DNA of 64,000 nt from positions 1 to 64,000 of the forward strand of contig NZ_JADLQX010000009.1 in NCBI RefSeq assembly GCF_015477605.1, written 5' to 3'. The notes under the pieces are model-generated. The model did not search any database. It was not told the origin of the DNA and was given only the letters and a program-made list of their open reading frames with translations. Position numbers and translations under genes: made by a program. This DNA comes from Nocardia amamiensis (lineage in GTDB: Bacteria; Actinomycetota; Actinomycetes; Mycobacteriales; Mycobacteriaceae). Each line of letters starts with the position of its first letter. The stretch's first letter is position 1. Below are positions 32,408-41,414 of this stretch, in pieces.

Positions 32408-32818
32408 ATGTCAGCGAAGTTCGAGGTCGTCAAGGGTTTCTACGCCGCGACCCAGGTTGGCGACGGCCCGTCGATCCTGGCCCTGTTGCATCCGGAGTTC
32501 CTGGCGCAAACCGCGCCGGGCATGCCGTGCGGCGCGGGCGGCACCTTCCACGGCCCGCTCGAGGCGATGACCCGCATCTGGGGCGCGGTCGACCGGGAGT
32601 TCGACACCGCGCCGTACGACGAGACCTGGCACGAGACCACCGATGGCACCGTCGTGGTGACCGGTCACTATCGCGGCGCTGCCCGCGCCACCGGCCGCGA
32701 GTACGACGCCGAGTTCGTGCACCTGTGGCAGGTGGACGACGACGGCCGCATCACGCGGCTGCACCAGTACACCGACACCGCACGCTGGTATGGCGCGCTC
32801 GCGGAGTCCGACGCCTGA
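32408..32818 (+). CDS. SnoaL/NTF2-like family protein
   Basis: 136 residues, the normal size of a single cone-shaped NTF2-like domain as in SnoaL and ketosteroid-isomerase relatives. Conserved features: KGFYAATQVGDGPSILALLHPEF, the Trp-rich TWHETTDGTVVVTGHYRG strand and the closing VHLWQVDDDGRITRLHQYTDTA. Members act as small-molecule isomerases or hydrolases or have no known activity; the substrate cannot be told. Start ATG at 32408 with GAAGGAG upstream. Transcription is probably controlled by the palindrome immediately upstream. Confidence 0.85.
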   Translation: MSAKFEVVKGFYAATQVGDGPSILALLHPEFLAQTAPGMPCGAGGTFHGPLEAMTRIWGAVDREFDTAPYDETWHETTDGTVVVTGHYRGAARATGREYDAEFVHLWQVDDDGRITRLHQYTDTARWYGALAESDA

Positions 32819-33088
32819 TCAGGCCCATGCGGGTCCGTTCGGCACCGGCTTCCGTAAGCTCGCGAACGGTCCCGCCGGTCTGGTTTCCGATCTGCCGGGC
32901 ACGTCGGTTGCCGTAACGTTCCCGGACATCGGGGCGGACCGGAGGTCGGCATGGCTTACCGGGCGGGCATCCGACGGATCGACCGCGCCGCGTTCGACAC
33001 GATGACCAGCAGCCAGTGAGGACCGAGCACCTGAAGAGAGAAGCCGGCAAGTGGAAGGCCCGCTCCGCGGAGGGCACGCGCTGACCCG

Positions 33089-34510
33089 ATGCACACACCG
33101 ATGAGCTGCTGCGGGCCGACCCGCAGGACCGTACTCGGGGCGCTCGGCCTCGCCGCGCTGCTCCCCTTCGCCGGACAGGCGAAAAATGCTCGGGCGCAGC
33201 ATAATCCACTCGTCGCCACGGATCTCGAAGTGGTCACGATCACCGACACCTCGGTCGTCCTCACCTGGACCACCCTCGCGCCCGACCCGGCCGGCCGATT
33301 GATCCCGGTGGACGCCGACACGCAGGTGCGCATCGGCCCCGCCGATTCCCCGCGTATACCGGCGCCGGTATACGCCGACGACCGGCCGACACCGTTCCAC
33401 TATGCCGAGATCGACGGGCTCGAACCGGGCCGCGCCTACCGCTTCGAGGCATGGTCGGCGGGCCGTCGCGCGACTCCTGCCCTCTCGCTCACCACATCCG
33501 GTCCGGTGGCGCCGGAAGCACGCGGTGAGTTCACCACGCTGCTCCCGCCGCCCGGCCGCAGGCTACGCACGATCGCCCTGGCCAACGACGTGCACTACGG
33601 CGAGCAGGTCAGCGGTCTGATCGTCGGCGAACTGCCGCCGGGTTTCCGGCAGGACCCCGGCTCGGCGCCTTACCCCGAGGTGATGCTGGCCGCGATGCTG
33701 GACGACCTGCGCCGCCCCGACCGCGCAGCCGAGCGCCTGCTGGTCGCGGGCGACCTCACCGCCGAAGCCTCCGAGCACGAAGCCCGCGCGGTGCGCGCCC
33801 ACCTCGACGCCTGGGGCTCGCTCGGCAAGGACTACCTGGCCGTGCGCGGCAATCACGACCGCCCGCACCGGGGTCCCGAATACGCCCGGTGCGCAGCCGC
33901 ACCCGCGGGGCACCACGACTGCTGGGCCGAAGCCTTCTCCCCGCGCCAGCAGCTGATCGAAGACGAGATCGGCGGCCTGCGCGTGCTGGGATTGGACACC
34001 AGCGAACTGGACGGCGCGGGCGGGTCCATCGATCGCCCGCAATTCGATCTGCTCGCCGAGCGCTTGGGCGGGGACCCGGACCGGCCGACGCTCATGTTCG
34101 GCCACCACCCCGTCACCACGGAGTCCGGGCTGACCAACATCGCCGGGCCCGGCTTCGTGCTCAACGGACGCGACAGCGCCGAACTGCAAGCGCTCTACAC
34201 CCGGTGCCCCGGCGTCTTCCTGCACCACAGCGGCCATACCCATCGCAACCGGCGAACCCGGCCGGACGCGCACTGCGCGGTGGAATTCCTGGAGGTCGCC
34301 GCGATCAAGGAGTATCCGGGCGGCTACAGCCTGCTGCGCCTCTACGAGGGCGGCTACATGGTCAACTTCTACAAGACCCGCACCGAGGGCGCGCGGCGCT
34401 GGAGCGCCCTCACCCGCGGCGAGTATTTCGGACTGCTGCCGGATTACGCGTTCGGCACCTGCGCCGATCGCAATCATGTTGTGCTGCGCGACTTCTCGGG
34501 GCTGACGTAA
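33089..34510 (+). CDS. Tat-exported metallophosphoesterase
   Basis: 473 residues. A twin-arginine signal (TRRTVLGALGLAALLPFAGQ, about residues 11-30) directs folded export. A fibronectin-III-like domain (about 45-150) precedes a calcineurin-like phosphoesterase domain with the five metal motifs: ANDVHYGE, AGDLTAEA, RGNHDRPH, GHHPVT and HSGHTHRN. The arrangement resembles purple-acid-phosphatase-like enzymes. Substrate unknown; phosphate scavenging is a guess. ATG at 33089 or 33104. Confidence 0.85.
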   Translation: MHTPMSCCGPTRRTVLGALGLAALLPFAGQAKNARAQHNPLVATDLEVVTITDTSVVLTWTTLAPDPAGRLIPVDADTQVRIGPADSPRIPAPVYADDRPTPFHYAEIDGLEPGRAYRFEAWSAGRRATPALSLTTSGPVAPEARGEFTTLLPPPGRRLRTIALANDVHYGEQVSGLIVGELPPGFRQDPGSAPYPEVMLAAMLDDLRRPDRAAERLLVAGDLTAEASEHEARAVRAHLDAWGSLGKDYLAVRGNHDRPHRGPEYARCAAAPAGHHDCWAEAFSPRQQLIEDEIGGLRVLGLDTSELDGAGGSIDRPQFDLLAERLGGDPDRPTLMFGHHPVTTESGLTNIAGPGFVLNGRDSAELQALYTRCPGVFLHHSGHTHRNRRTRPDAHCAVEFLEVAAIKEYPGGYSLLRLYEGGYMVNFYKTRTEGARRWSALTRGEYFGLLPDYAFGTCADRNHVVLRDFSGLT

Positions 34511-34580
34511 CGAGCGGACGAATTCCCGGAATCCGCCGCGAGACCGAGACCGTTCGCGCACGTCGGAGGCGGTATCTTCC

Positions 34581-34599
34581 TTAGGTAAGCCTCAACATA
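34581..34599 (+). promoter_or_regulatory. IdeR/DtxR iron box
   Basis: TTAGGTAAGCCTCAACATA matches the IdeR/DtxR consensus TTAGGTTAGSCTAACCTAA at about 14 of 19 positions, including the strong AGGTAAGCCT core. It lies 36 bases upstream of the iron-transporter ATG, so iron-loaded IdeR should repress the operon. Confidence 0.8.
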
Positions 34600-34634
34600 C
34601 GCACGGGGCACTGGACGCGCTCGGAAGGACGAGG

Positions 34635-35657
34635 ATGAAGCCGGTCAGATGGAAGACGATTGCCGCTGGACTGGCCGTTGCGATGACGGCACTCGGCATG
34701 ACGGCCTGCACGAATACCTCGGACGACGCGAACGAGATCACCGTCTACAACGCGCAGCACGAATCCCTCACCAAGGAATGGGCTGACGCGTTCACCAAGG
34801 AAACCGGCATCAAGGTGACGTTGCGGCAGGGTGGCGACACCGCGCTGGGCAATCAACTGGTAGCCGAGGGCGCGGCCTCGCCCGCCGACGTCTTCTTGAC
34901 CGAGAATTCTCCCGCGATGGCGCTGGTGGAGAACGCGGGGCTGTTCGCCGACGTGGACCCCGAGACCGTGAAGCAGGTGCCCGCGCAGTTCCGTCCGTCC
35001 AGCGGCAAGTGGACCGGCATCGCGGCGCGCGCGACGGTGTTCGTCTACAACAAGAACAAAGTCCAGCCCGGACAGCTGCCCGCCTCGCTGCTCGATCTGG
35101 CGCAGCCGCAGTGGAAGGGCCGCTGGGGCGCGGGCGTGTCCGGCGCCGACTTCCAGGCCATCGTCGCGGGCCTGCTCGCGCTGAAGGGCGAGGACGCCAC
35201 CCGCGCCTGGCTGAAGGGCATGAAAGAGAACGCGACGCCGTTCCCGAACAACGTGGCCACCATGAAGGCGGTCAATTCCGGCAGCCCCGACGGCGGCGTC
35301 ATCTACCACTACTACTGGTACCGCGACCAGGCGAAAACCAAGGAGAGCAGCGGCGATACCGCGCTGCACTACTTCAAGAACCAAGACCCCGGCGCGTTCG
35401 TCAGCATCTCCGGCGGCGGCGTGCTGAAGTCGAGCAAGAAGCAGGAGGCGGCGCAGAAGTTCCTGGCGTTCATCACCGGTAAGGCCGGACAAGAGGTGCT
35501 GCGCGACGGCACGTCGCTGGAGTACCCGGTCGCCAGCGGCGTGGCCGCCAACCCGGCGCTGCCGCCGCTGGCCGAGTTGCAGGCCCCGGCGATCGATCCC
35601 TCGAAGCTCGACTCCAAGAAGGTCACCGCGCTGATGACCGAAGCGGGTCTGCTGTAG
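34635..35657 (+). CDS. Iron(III) ABC transporter substrate-binding lipoprotein
   Basis: 340 residues. A lipoprotein signal ends in the lipobox GMTAC (Cys about residue 27). The rest is a FbpA/FutA-type ferric-binding protein: ITVYNAQHESLTKEWADAFT at the mature start, the DVFLTENSPAM block, and a Tyr cluster GVIYHYYWYRDQ (about residues 215-226) of the kind that coordinates Fe(III). It delivers iron to the permease and ATPase that follow, two bases and four overlapping bases away. Start ATG with GGAAGGACGAGG upstream. Confidence 0.93.
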   Translation: MKPVRWKTIAAGLAVAMTALGMTACTNTSDDANEITVYNAQHESLTKEWADAFTKETGIKVTLRQGGDTALGNQLVAEGAASPADVFLTENSPAMALVENAGLFADVDPETVKQVPAQFRPSSGKWTGIAARATVFVYNKNKVQPGQLPASLLDLAQPQWKGRWGAGVSGADFQAIVAGLLALKGEDATRAWLKGMKENATPFPNNVATMKAVNSGSPDGGVIYHYYWYRDQAKTKESSGDTALHYFKNQDPGAFVSISGGGVLKSSKKQEAAQKFLAFITGKAGQEVLRDGTSLEYPVASGVAANPALPPLAELQAPAIDPSKLDSKKVTALMTEAGLL

Positions 35658-35659
35658 CC

Positions 35660-37213
35660 GTGGCACTGCGGACCGTTGTCGCCGCGCCCCGGGTCGGCAG
35701 GCCGGGGCCCCTCGTCACGGGCGTCGCGCTGCTACTGGTGGCGGCGACGTTCGTGCCGCTGGGGTACATCGTCTCGACGGTCTTCTCCACCGGTTCCGAG
35801 CAAGCGGCCGAGTTGGTGTTCCGGCCCAGAGTCGCTGAGCTGCTGCGCAATACGCTCGGGCTGGTGGTGTGCACCGTACCCGTCTGCGTGACGCTCGGCG
35901 TCGGGCTGGCCTGGGTGGTCGAGCGCACCGACGTTCCGGGGAAGTCCTGGTGGGGGCCGCTTTTCGCGGCGCCGCTCGCGGTGCCCGCATTCGTCAACAG
36001 CTATGCGTGGGTCAGCGTCTTCCCTGGCATGCACGGCTTGTGGGCAGGCGTGGTGATCTCGACGATGTCCTACTTCCCGCTGGTGTATCTGCCCGCCGCG
36101 GCCACGCTGCGACGCCTCGACCCAGCGGTGGAGGAGTCGGCGCGGGCGCTCGGCTCCGGGCCGGTGGCGGTGTTCGCCCGGATCGTGCTGCCACAGTTGC
36201 GGCTGGCAATCCTCGGCGGTGGGCTGCTCATCGCGCTGCACCTGCTCGCCGAATACGGCGCTTTCGTCATGGTCCGGTTCGACACGTTCACCACGGCCAT
36301 CTTCGAGCAGTACCAGTCCAGTTTCGCCGGACCGGCGGGCAGCATGCTCGCGGGCGTGCTCGTGCTGTGCTGCCTGGCGCTGCTCGGGGCCGAGGCCGGG
36401 CTGCGCGGCGGGGCCCGCTACGCACGGATCGGCGGTGGGGCGCCGCGCGTCGCGGCCCGGATCCCTTTGGGCATCGGCGCGATACCGGTCCTAGGGGTGC
36501 TCGTCGCGGTGACCGCGGGCGCGCTCGGCGTGCCGCTGTGGACGATCGGGCGCTGGCTGAGCATCGGCGGCACGGCCGTGTGGGATGCCACCGAGATCGG
36601 CAACGCGCTGGGCCAGACGGTCGGCCTCGCGGCGTTCGCCGCGCTGCTCACCACGCTGTGCGCGTTTCCGGTCGCGTGGATCGCGGTGCGCTCCACCTCG
36701 GCCTTCGCGCGGCTGGTCGAAGGCGCGAACTACATCACGAGTTCGCTGCCCGGCATCGTGATCGCGCTGGCCATGGTGACCGTGACCATCCGGTGGGCGC
36801 CGCCGCTCTATCAGACGGTGTTCATGGTGATCGCGGCGTATGTCCTGCTGTTCCTGCCCAGGGCACTGGTCAGCGTGCGGGCCGGGCTCGCCCAGGTGCC
36901 GGTCGGCTTGGAGGAGGCGTCCCGCTCGCTGGGCAAATCGGGACCGGCCACCTTCTGCCTGGTCACCCTCCGGCTCACCGCGCCGGCCGCGGCCTCCGCG
37001 GCAGCGCTGGTGTTCGTGGCGGTGGCGACCGAGCTGACCGCGACACTGCTGCTCGCACCCAACGGAACTCGCACGCTGGCGATGCGGTTCTGGGCGCTCT
37101 CGGGCGAATTGGACTATGCGGCCGCCGCGCCGTACGCCCTGATCATGATCGCCGCCGCGGTGCCGGTGACGTATCTGCTGTTCACCCACTCTCGGAAGGC
37201 GGCTGGGATATGA
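35660..37213 (+). CDS. Iron(III) ABC transporter permease (two-domain)
   Basis: 517-residue membrane protein made of two homologous permease halves with about twelve transmembrane segments, as in FbpB/AfuB. Each half has an EAA-type loop contacting the ATPase: PAVEESARALGSGPVAVFARIVLPQL (split over ~153-178) and VGLEEASRSLGKSGPATFCLV. Start GTG at 35660, two bases after the lipoprotein stop; the stop overlaps the ATPase ATG. Confidence 0.93.
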   Translation: MALRTVVAAPRVGRPGPLVTGVALLLVAATFVPLGYIVSTVFSTGSEQAAELVFRPRVAELLRNTLGLVVCTVPVCVTLGVGLAWVVERTDVPGKSWWGPLFAAPLAVPAFVNSYAWVSVFPGMHGLWAGVVISTMSYFPLVYLPAAATLRRLDPAVEESARALGSGPVAVFARIVLPQLRLAILGGGLLIALHLLAEYGAFVMVRFDTFTTAIFEQYQSSFAGPAGSMLAGVLVLCCLALLGAEAGLRGGARYARIGGGAPRVAARIPLGIGAIPVLGVLVAVTAGALGVPLWTIGRWLSIGGTAVWDATEIGNALGQTVGLAAFAALLTTLCAFPVAWIAVRSTSAFARLVEGANYITSSLPGIVIALAMVTVTIRWAPPLYQTVFMVIAAYVLLFLPRALVSVRAGLAQVPVGLEEASRSLGKSGPATFCLVTLRLTAPAAASAAALVFVAVATELTATLLLAPNGTRTLAMRFWALSGELDYAAAAPYALIMIAAAVPVTYLLFTHSRKAAGI

Positions 37214-38262
37214 GTCGCGTTGTCGTCGCGGACGTGTCCAAGACGTTCGGGCACACCCAGGTACTCGGCGGGGTCACCCTCGACGTGCCCGATCACACCG
37301 CCACCGCCGTGGTCGGCTCGTCCGGGTGCGGTAAGACCACGCTGCTGCGGGTCATCGCGGGATTCGAGTCGCCGGACGCCGGTTCGGTATCGATCGGTTC
37401 GGAAACCATTGTCGGCGACCGTGTCTCGGTGCCACCACAGCGGCGCAACATCGGCTACGTCGCGCAGGACGGCGCGCTGTTCCCGCACCTGACCGTGGGC
37501 CAGAACATCGCCTACGGGTTACCCGGCCTACGCCGCCGCAGCCGCGATCGGGTGCGGGAATTGCTGGAGATGGTGTCCCTGGACCCGTCCTATGCCGACC
37601 GGCGACCGCACCAGCTGTCCGGCGGCCAGCAGCAGCGCGTCGCCCTGGCCCGCGCGCTGGCCCGCAAGCCCTCCGTGATGCTGCTGGACGAGCCGTTCAG
37701 CGCACTGGACGCGGGCCTGCGCGCGACGACCAGGCAGGCGGTGGCCGACACCCTGCGCGCGGCCGGCATGACCAGCATTCTGGTGACCCACGACCAGGAG
37801 GAGGCGTTGAGCTTCGCCGAGCAGGTCGCGGTGATGCGCGAAGGACGCTTCACCCAGGTCGGCACGCCGGAGGAGGTCTACGGCACACCGAGGGACCTGT
37901 TCACCGCCCGCTTCCTCGGCGACTGCGTGCTGCTCGACGCGGTGGTCGAGGCCGACGTGGCGAAGTGCGCACTCGGCCGTATCCCGGTACAGCGCAACGC
38001 ACCGGCCGGAGCAGTGACCATCATGATGCGACCGGAACAACTTGTCGCCCAGACGGTTCCCGAAGGCGAGCCGGACAGCGGCCGAATCCGCGCCGTCGAG
38101 TTCCGCGGCGCCGACGTCATCCTGACGATCGACCTGGAAGGCACCACCACCCCGGTGCGAGTCCGCCGAGTCAGCGTCGACGCCCCCGCCACCGGACAGC
38201 GAGTACGCCTCGAAGTACTCGGCTCAGCAGTGGCGTACAACGAGCCGAGCGCGGCCGCCTGA
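37210..38262 (+). CDS. Iron(III) ABC transporter ATP-binding protein
   Basis: 350 residues, FbpC-like. Walker A GSSGCGKTT (about residues 37-45), signature LSGGQQQR, Walker B VMLLDEPFSALD and the switch His in ILVTHDQEEAL are intact. A C-terminal TOBE-like regulatory domain (MMRPEQLVA ... VRLEVLGSAVAYNE) follows. The ATG overlaps the permease stop (ATGA). Together the three genes form an iron importer expected to respond to iron through the upstream IdeR box. Confidence 0.94.
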   Translation: MSRVVVADVSKTFGHTQVLGGVTLDVPDHTATAVVGSSGCGKTTLLRVIAGFESPDAGSVSIGSETIVGDRVSVPPQRRNIGYVAQDGALFPHLTVGQNIAYGLPGLRRRSRDRVRELLEMVSLDPSYADRRPHQLSGGQQQRVALARALARKPSVMLLDEPFSALDAGLRATTRQAVADTLRAAGMTSILVTHDQEEALSFAEQVAVMREGRFTQVGTPEEVYGTPRDLFTARFLGDCVLLDAVVEADVAKCALGRIPVQRNAPAGAVTIMMRPEQLVAQTVPEGEPDSGRIRAVEFRGADVILTIDLEGTTTPVRVRRVSVDAPATGQRVRLEVLGSAVAYNEPSAAA

Positions 38263-38283
38263 CCCACCGCCCGGCACGCACGC

Positions 38284-38338
38284 GAGTGGCACACCATGGA
38301 GGGGTCTTCTCGCGTTCTGCCGCAGCCATGTGCCACTC
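38284..38338 (-). repeat. 55-bp dispersed inverted-repeat element, copy 1
   Basis: The element is bounded by GAGTGGCACA (38284-38293) and TGTGCCACTC (38329-38338). Read on the minus strand it aligns without gaps to 47193-47247 at 45 of 55 bases. It lies between the iron-transporter operon and the 3' end of tRNA-Cys. A non-autonomous mobile repeat or a processing/termination hairpin are both possible. Confidence 0.8.
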
Positions 38339-38360
38339 ACCGGTAAGCCTCGAGGGTATT

Positions 38361-38435
38361 TGGAGCGAGCGGCGGGAATCGAACCCGCGTAAACGGCTTT
38401 GCAGACCGTTGCCTGAACCACTCAGCCACGCCCGC
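38361..38435 (-). tRNA. tRNA-Cys (anticodon GCA)
   Basis: Minus-strand cloverleaf: acceptor GCGGGCG/CGCTCGC with discriminator T and an encoded CCA (38363-38361), anticodon loop CTGCAAA (anticodon GCA) on stem ACGGT/GCCGT, T-arm GCGGG/CCCGC with TTCGATT loop. The U73 discriminator is an identity element of tRNA-Cys. Confidence 0.95.
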
Positions 38436-38548
38436 CTCGTTGTAGATAGTGCCCGGGGCGGGCGGCGGGGACCAGTATTGCGCTCACCGTGATCCGAAGG
38501 CTGGTCGGATGTCCCCGGCTGCGGTCGGCCGCATGGAATGATCGAAAT

Positions 38549-39100
38549 ATGTCTCGGCCACGCCCGCTTCCGCTGGACCCGATCGAGGAGGCCCACCGTC
38601 AGTGGGTCGGCCACGGCTGGGGCGACGTCGCCGACGGCATGGCCGCGGTGACCTCGCTGGTGCGCGCCCAGCAAATCGTGATGGCACGGGTCGACGAAGC
38701 GCTGAAACCGACCGGTTTGACCTTCTCGCGCTACGAGCTGCTCATGCTGCTCAACTTCAGCAAGACCGGTGCGCTGCCGATGGCGAAGGCCAGCGCGCGC
38801 TTGCAGGTGCACCCCACCAGCGTGACCAACACCGTCGACCGACTGGAGGCGGCGAAACTCGTCGAGCGCGTGCCGCATCCCAGCGATCGGCGCGCCACGT
38901 TGATCGAAATCACCGATGCCGGAAGAGAATTGGTGGCGAAAGCGACGAAGGAACTCAACGAGAAGGTCTTCTCGCTCCCGGGGCTCCCGCCGGACCGGCT
39001 GCACACCCTGCTGCAACTGCTGGCCGAATTCCGCCACGCCGCGGGCGACTTCGACACCGGGGAGGGAACGGCGCGCTGGTCGGCCAACGCGGCGCGATGA
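38549..39100 (+). CDS. MarR family transcriptional regulator
   Basis: 183 residues with the winged-helix fold of MarR dimers: recognition region LPMAKASARLQVHPTSVTNTVDRLE, wing HPSDRRATLIEITDAGREL, and N- and C-terminal dimer helices. Ligand and targets are not known. ATG at 38549 is favoured over the frame start at 38489, which reads through the intergenic region. The next plus-strand gene is 126 bases away. Homologues with an N-terminal RQWVGHGW block are common in Nocardia and Rhodococcus. Confidence 0.9.
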   Translation: MSRPRPLPLDPIEEAHRQWVGHGWGDVADGMAAVTSLVRAQQIVMARVDEALKPTGLTFSRYELLMLLNFSKTGALPMAKASARLQVHPTSVTNTVDRLEAAKLVERVPHPSDRRATLIEITDAGRELVAKATKELNEKVFSLPGLPPDRLHTLLQLLAEFRHAAGDFDTGEGTARWSANAAR

Positions 39101-39226
39101 GCGAAAGTACCGGTCGGTCGCATCCTCCTGGTGTCCCGATCGGAAAGTGACTACCGCGCATCCGAACGACGAATTGCCGGGCCCGTCATCTTGGCAGCGG
39201 CAGGGAAAGGGTTCACCATGTAAATC

Positions 39227-40273
39227 ATGGTGCTGGTCTTGGGTGTATCGGCGGGCGCTGGAGGCGCACACGCGATGCTGACACACTCCGATCAGCCACA
39301 TCTCCCCCCGATCGATCACTGCGAGGTGCCCCGGCGGGCGGGCGGCGGTGTCGAGGAGTCGGTCTTCGAGGCGATCCACCAGATGATGGGCGCCGCAGGC
39401 GCGCGTGACGAGCTGGTCTCCGGAACGGCCGTCACCTGCCGCTGTCCCCTGCATGCCGATGCCATCCGCGCCGGTGCGGGCGCGCGCAGGCTCACCATCG
39501 TCGAGGAACCGCTCGCCCAGCTGCGCTACCTGCGCTTCACCGGGCAACTTCCGGACAGCGGCTCGGTGATCCTGTACGACCTGGGCAGCTCCGGGCTGAC
39601 CATCACCCACGCCGATTGCCGCACCGACACGATCCTGTCCAGCAGACGCAGCACGGTGCTCGGCGGCGACGGCTACGACGCCCTGCTGCGCTGGCGGCTG
39701 GCTCGCGACGGCGTGCTCACCGACAAGCCGACCAGCAGGCGTCATCGCGAGGAGTTGAGCGACGCCAGGGTCGTCACGGCGATCGATACCGACACCGGCG
39801 ACCGAGCCGTGCTGACCCGCAGCGACCTGACCGAGCTCTTTTCCGCGGGCATCCACCACTCCGCGTCGTTCGTGCGCCAGCTCATCGATGAAACCGGCGT
39901 ACGACCGGAGGCCATGGTGCTGCTCGGCGGCTGCACCCGCAGTCCCAGCATCCGGTCCGAGCTGGCCGAACTGGTCGACCTGCCGATCATCTACGACCCG
40001 GAACCGGACCTGGTCTCGGCACGCGGGGCTGTCCTGCTGGCCACCGACCGACGCGGCGGCGACCTCCGAATGCCCCGCGTCCGCGCCGGAGCCCCCTTGG
40101 TTCCCCCCACCGTGGACCGGCGCAAACTCATCGCCGCGGTTGCGGTCACAGTCGCCCTCGGCGCCACCATCGCCGGACTACTCGCCACCGGCAAAGGCTC
40201 CCCCCGGCCGGAAAGCGGCACCGAGCGCACACCAGCCGAAATCGTCGCGCCCACACCGATGTCCTCCGGGTAA
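39227..40273 (+). CDS. Hsp70/actin-like ATPase-fold protein with C-terminal membrane anchor
   Basis: 348 residues. Parts of the actin/Hsp70 ATPase fold are present: phosphate-2 region VILYDLGSSGLTITHAD and adenosine motif VLLGGCTRSPSI. The N-terminal phosphate-1 loop, normally GIDLGTT, is replaced by LGVSAGAGGAHAML, the first subdomain is shortened, and there is no substrate-binding domain. A single hydrophobic helix (AAVAVTVALGATIAGLLA, about residues 304-321) is followed by a short Pro/Thr-rich tail, so the protein is membrane bound with the ATPase domain inside. Known from memory in several copies per genome in Nocardia; function unknown. Start ATG at 39227 is uncertain. Confidence 0.75.
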   Translation: MVLVLGVSAGAGGAHAMLTHSDQPHLPPIDHCEVPRRAGGGVEESVFEAIHQMMGAAGARDELVSGTAVTCRCPLHADAIRAGAGARRLTIVEEPLAQLRYLRFTGQLPDSGSVILYDLGSSGLTITHADCRTDTILSSRRSTVLGGDGYDALLRWRLARDGVLTDKPTSRRHREELSDARVVTAIDTDTGDRAVLTRSDLTELFSAGIHHSASFVRQLIDETGVRPEAMVLLGGCTRSPSIRSELAELVDLPIIYDPEPDLVSARGAVLLATDRRGGDLRMPRVRAGAPLVPPTVDRRKLIAAVAVTVALGATIAGLLATGKGSPRPESGTERTPAEIVAPTPMSSG

Positions 40274-40370
40274 CCCACGGCGTATCCACGCCGATGCACA
40301 CGCACGGCATCGAGTTCGGCCGCGCTTCGAGATTCGAGGTTGGCAGCTTTGGGGTCGAGATGGCGTTTCG

Positions 40371-41069
40371 TTACTCGCTCTCAGCCAAGGCAGCGAGAAT
40401 CGAGTCGCTGACCACCTTGGTGGACACCGGGTTCTGGCCCGTGATCAGACGGCCGTCACGCACCGCATGCGGCGTCATCGGGATGGTGGAGCGCACATAG
40501 TTGGCTCCCTTGGCGCGCAATTCGTCCTCCAAGAGGAAAGGCACCCTGCTCTTCACGCCGGCAAGTCTTTCCTCGACCGTCGCGAAGCCTGTGACGGTAC
40601 GGTTCTGGACGAGCGGATTCCCGTCGGCGTCACGGAGGTTGATGAGCGCGCAGGCGCCGTGACAGACCGAGGAGACGATGCCGCCCCCGGCGTAAATTGC
40701 TTGGGCTGTTCGCTGCAAATCGGCGTTGTCGGGAAAGTCCCACATGGTGCCGTGACCCCCCGTTAAGAAGATCGTGGAGTAGTCGTCCGGATCTACGTCG
40801 GCAATAGAAACGGTGGTTTTCAGGGCGTTCATGAAGGCCGGGTCGTCGAGATAACTGCGAACCGTCTTGTCGGCGAACAACCGGCCGAGGCTCCGGGGAT
40901 CGAGTGGCACCTCGCCGCCCGCCGGGCTCACCACATCTACGGTGTAGCCGGCCTTCACCGCCTTGTCGTAGAAATGGACGAGTTCACCCAGCCACAAGCC
41001 GGTTCGGTGCTCGCTCTCCCCATAGGTGGGCTGATTGGTCACCACCGCCAGAATCTTTTTCTGTTTCAC
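40371..41069 (-). CDS. DJ-1/PfpI family protein (Hsp31/glyoxalase III-like)
   Basis: 232 residues of the class I glutamine amidotransferase-like fold. The nucleophile elbow is SSVCHGACAL (Cys about residue 138, His next to it), and the conserved Glu is near residue 18 (TYGESEHRTGLW). The pattern GGHGTMWDFPDN matches the Hsp31-like proteins that convert methylglyoxal to lactate or act as chaperones. GTG at 41069 with AAAGGAGG five bases upstream. The codon choice is less GC-biased than its neighbours (for example the run CAGAAAAAGATTCTGG after the start), consistent with horizontal acquisition. Confidence 0.88.
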   Translation of the reverse strand: MKQKKILAVVTNQPTYGESEHRTGLWLGELVHFYDKAVKAGYTVDVVSPAGGEVPLDPRSLGRLFADKTVRSYLDDPAFMNALKTTVSIADVDPDDYSTIFLTGGHGTMWDFPDNADLQRTAQAIYAGGGIVSSVCHGACALINLRDADGNPLVQNRTVTGFATVEERLAGVKSRVPFLLEDELRAKGANYVRSTIPMTPHAVRDGRLITGQNPVSTKVVSDSILAALAESE

Positions 41070-41414
41070 CTACGCCTCCTTTATCGGTCGATACGAATTC
41101 GGAGCCCGGTGCAGAACAAAGGCACGTCGGAAGCGAGGATGATCCCGTGTCCGACAGGCTGGGTCCACGCTACCGCCCCGCAAACCTCCACGCACGGCAC
41201 GGTTGCGCGAACGCCCCCAGGCGGTGGGTCCGTGCGGGAAGCATCCGGCCGTCCTTCCCCGCACATGCCGTCTGCTCGCCGAAATCGGCTGCCTCAGGCA
41301 GCGACTCGCACTTGAATGGCGCGAGCGCCTGAGCGAGTGAACCAGCCGGGTCATCTGCAGGACCCCGCCCTTATCGCTACCGTCTCGCTCAGGCTATCGG
41401 CTCCGCAACCGCCG
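41070..41414. other. Intergenic region without a recognised gene
   Basis: 345 bases between the DJ-1-like gene start and the echA stop. Open frames exist on both strands but look like non-coding GC-rich sequence. The DJ-1 promoter should lie at its left end. Confidence 0.5.

Noticed and set aside
35869..37209. In-frame extension of the iron-transporter ATPase back through the permease gene
   Set aside because: The real start is ATG at 37210 in an ATGA overlap; the upstream part is an Arg-rich shadow of the permease.
38171..39859. 562-codon minus-strand frame across tRNA-Cys and the MarR gene
   Set aside because: It covers a tRNA and is antisense to two real genes.
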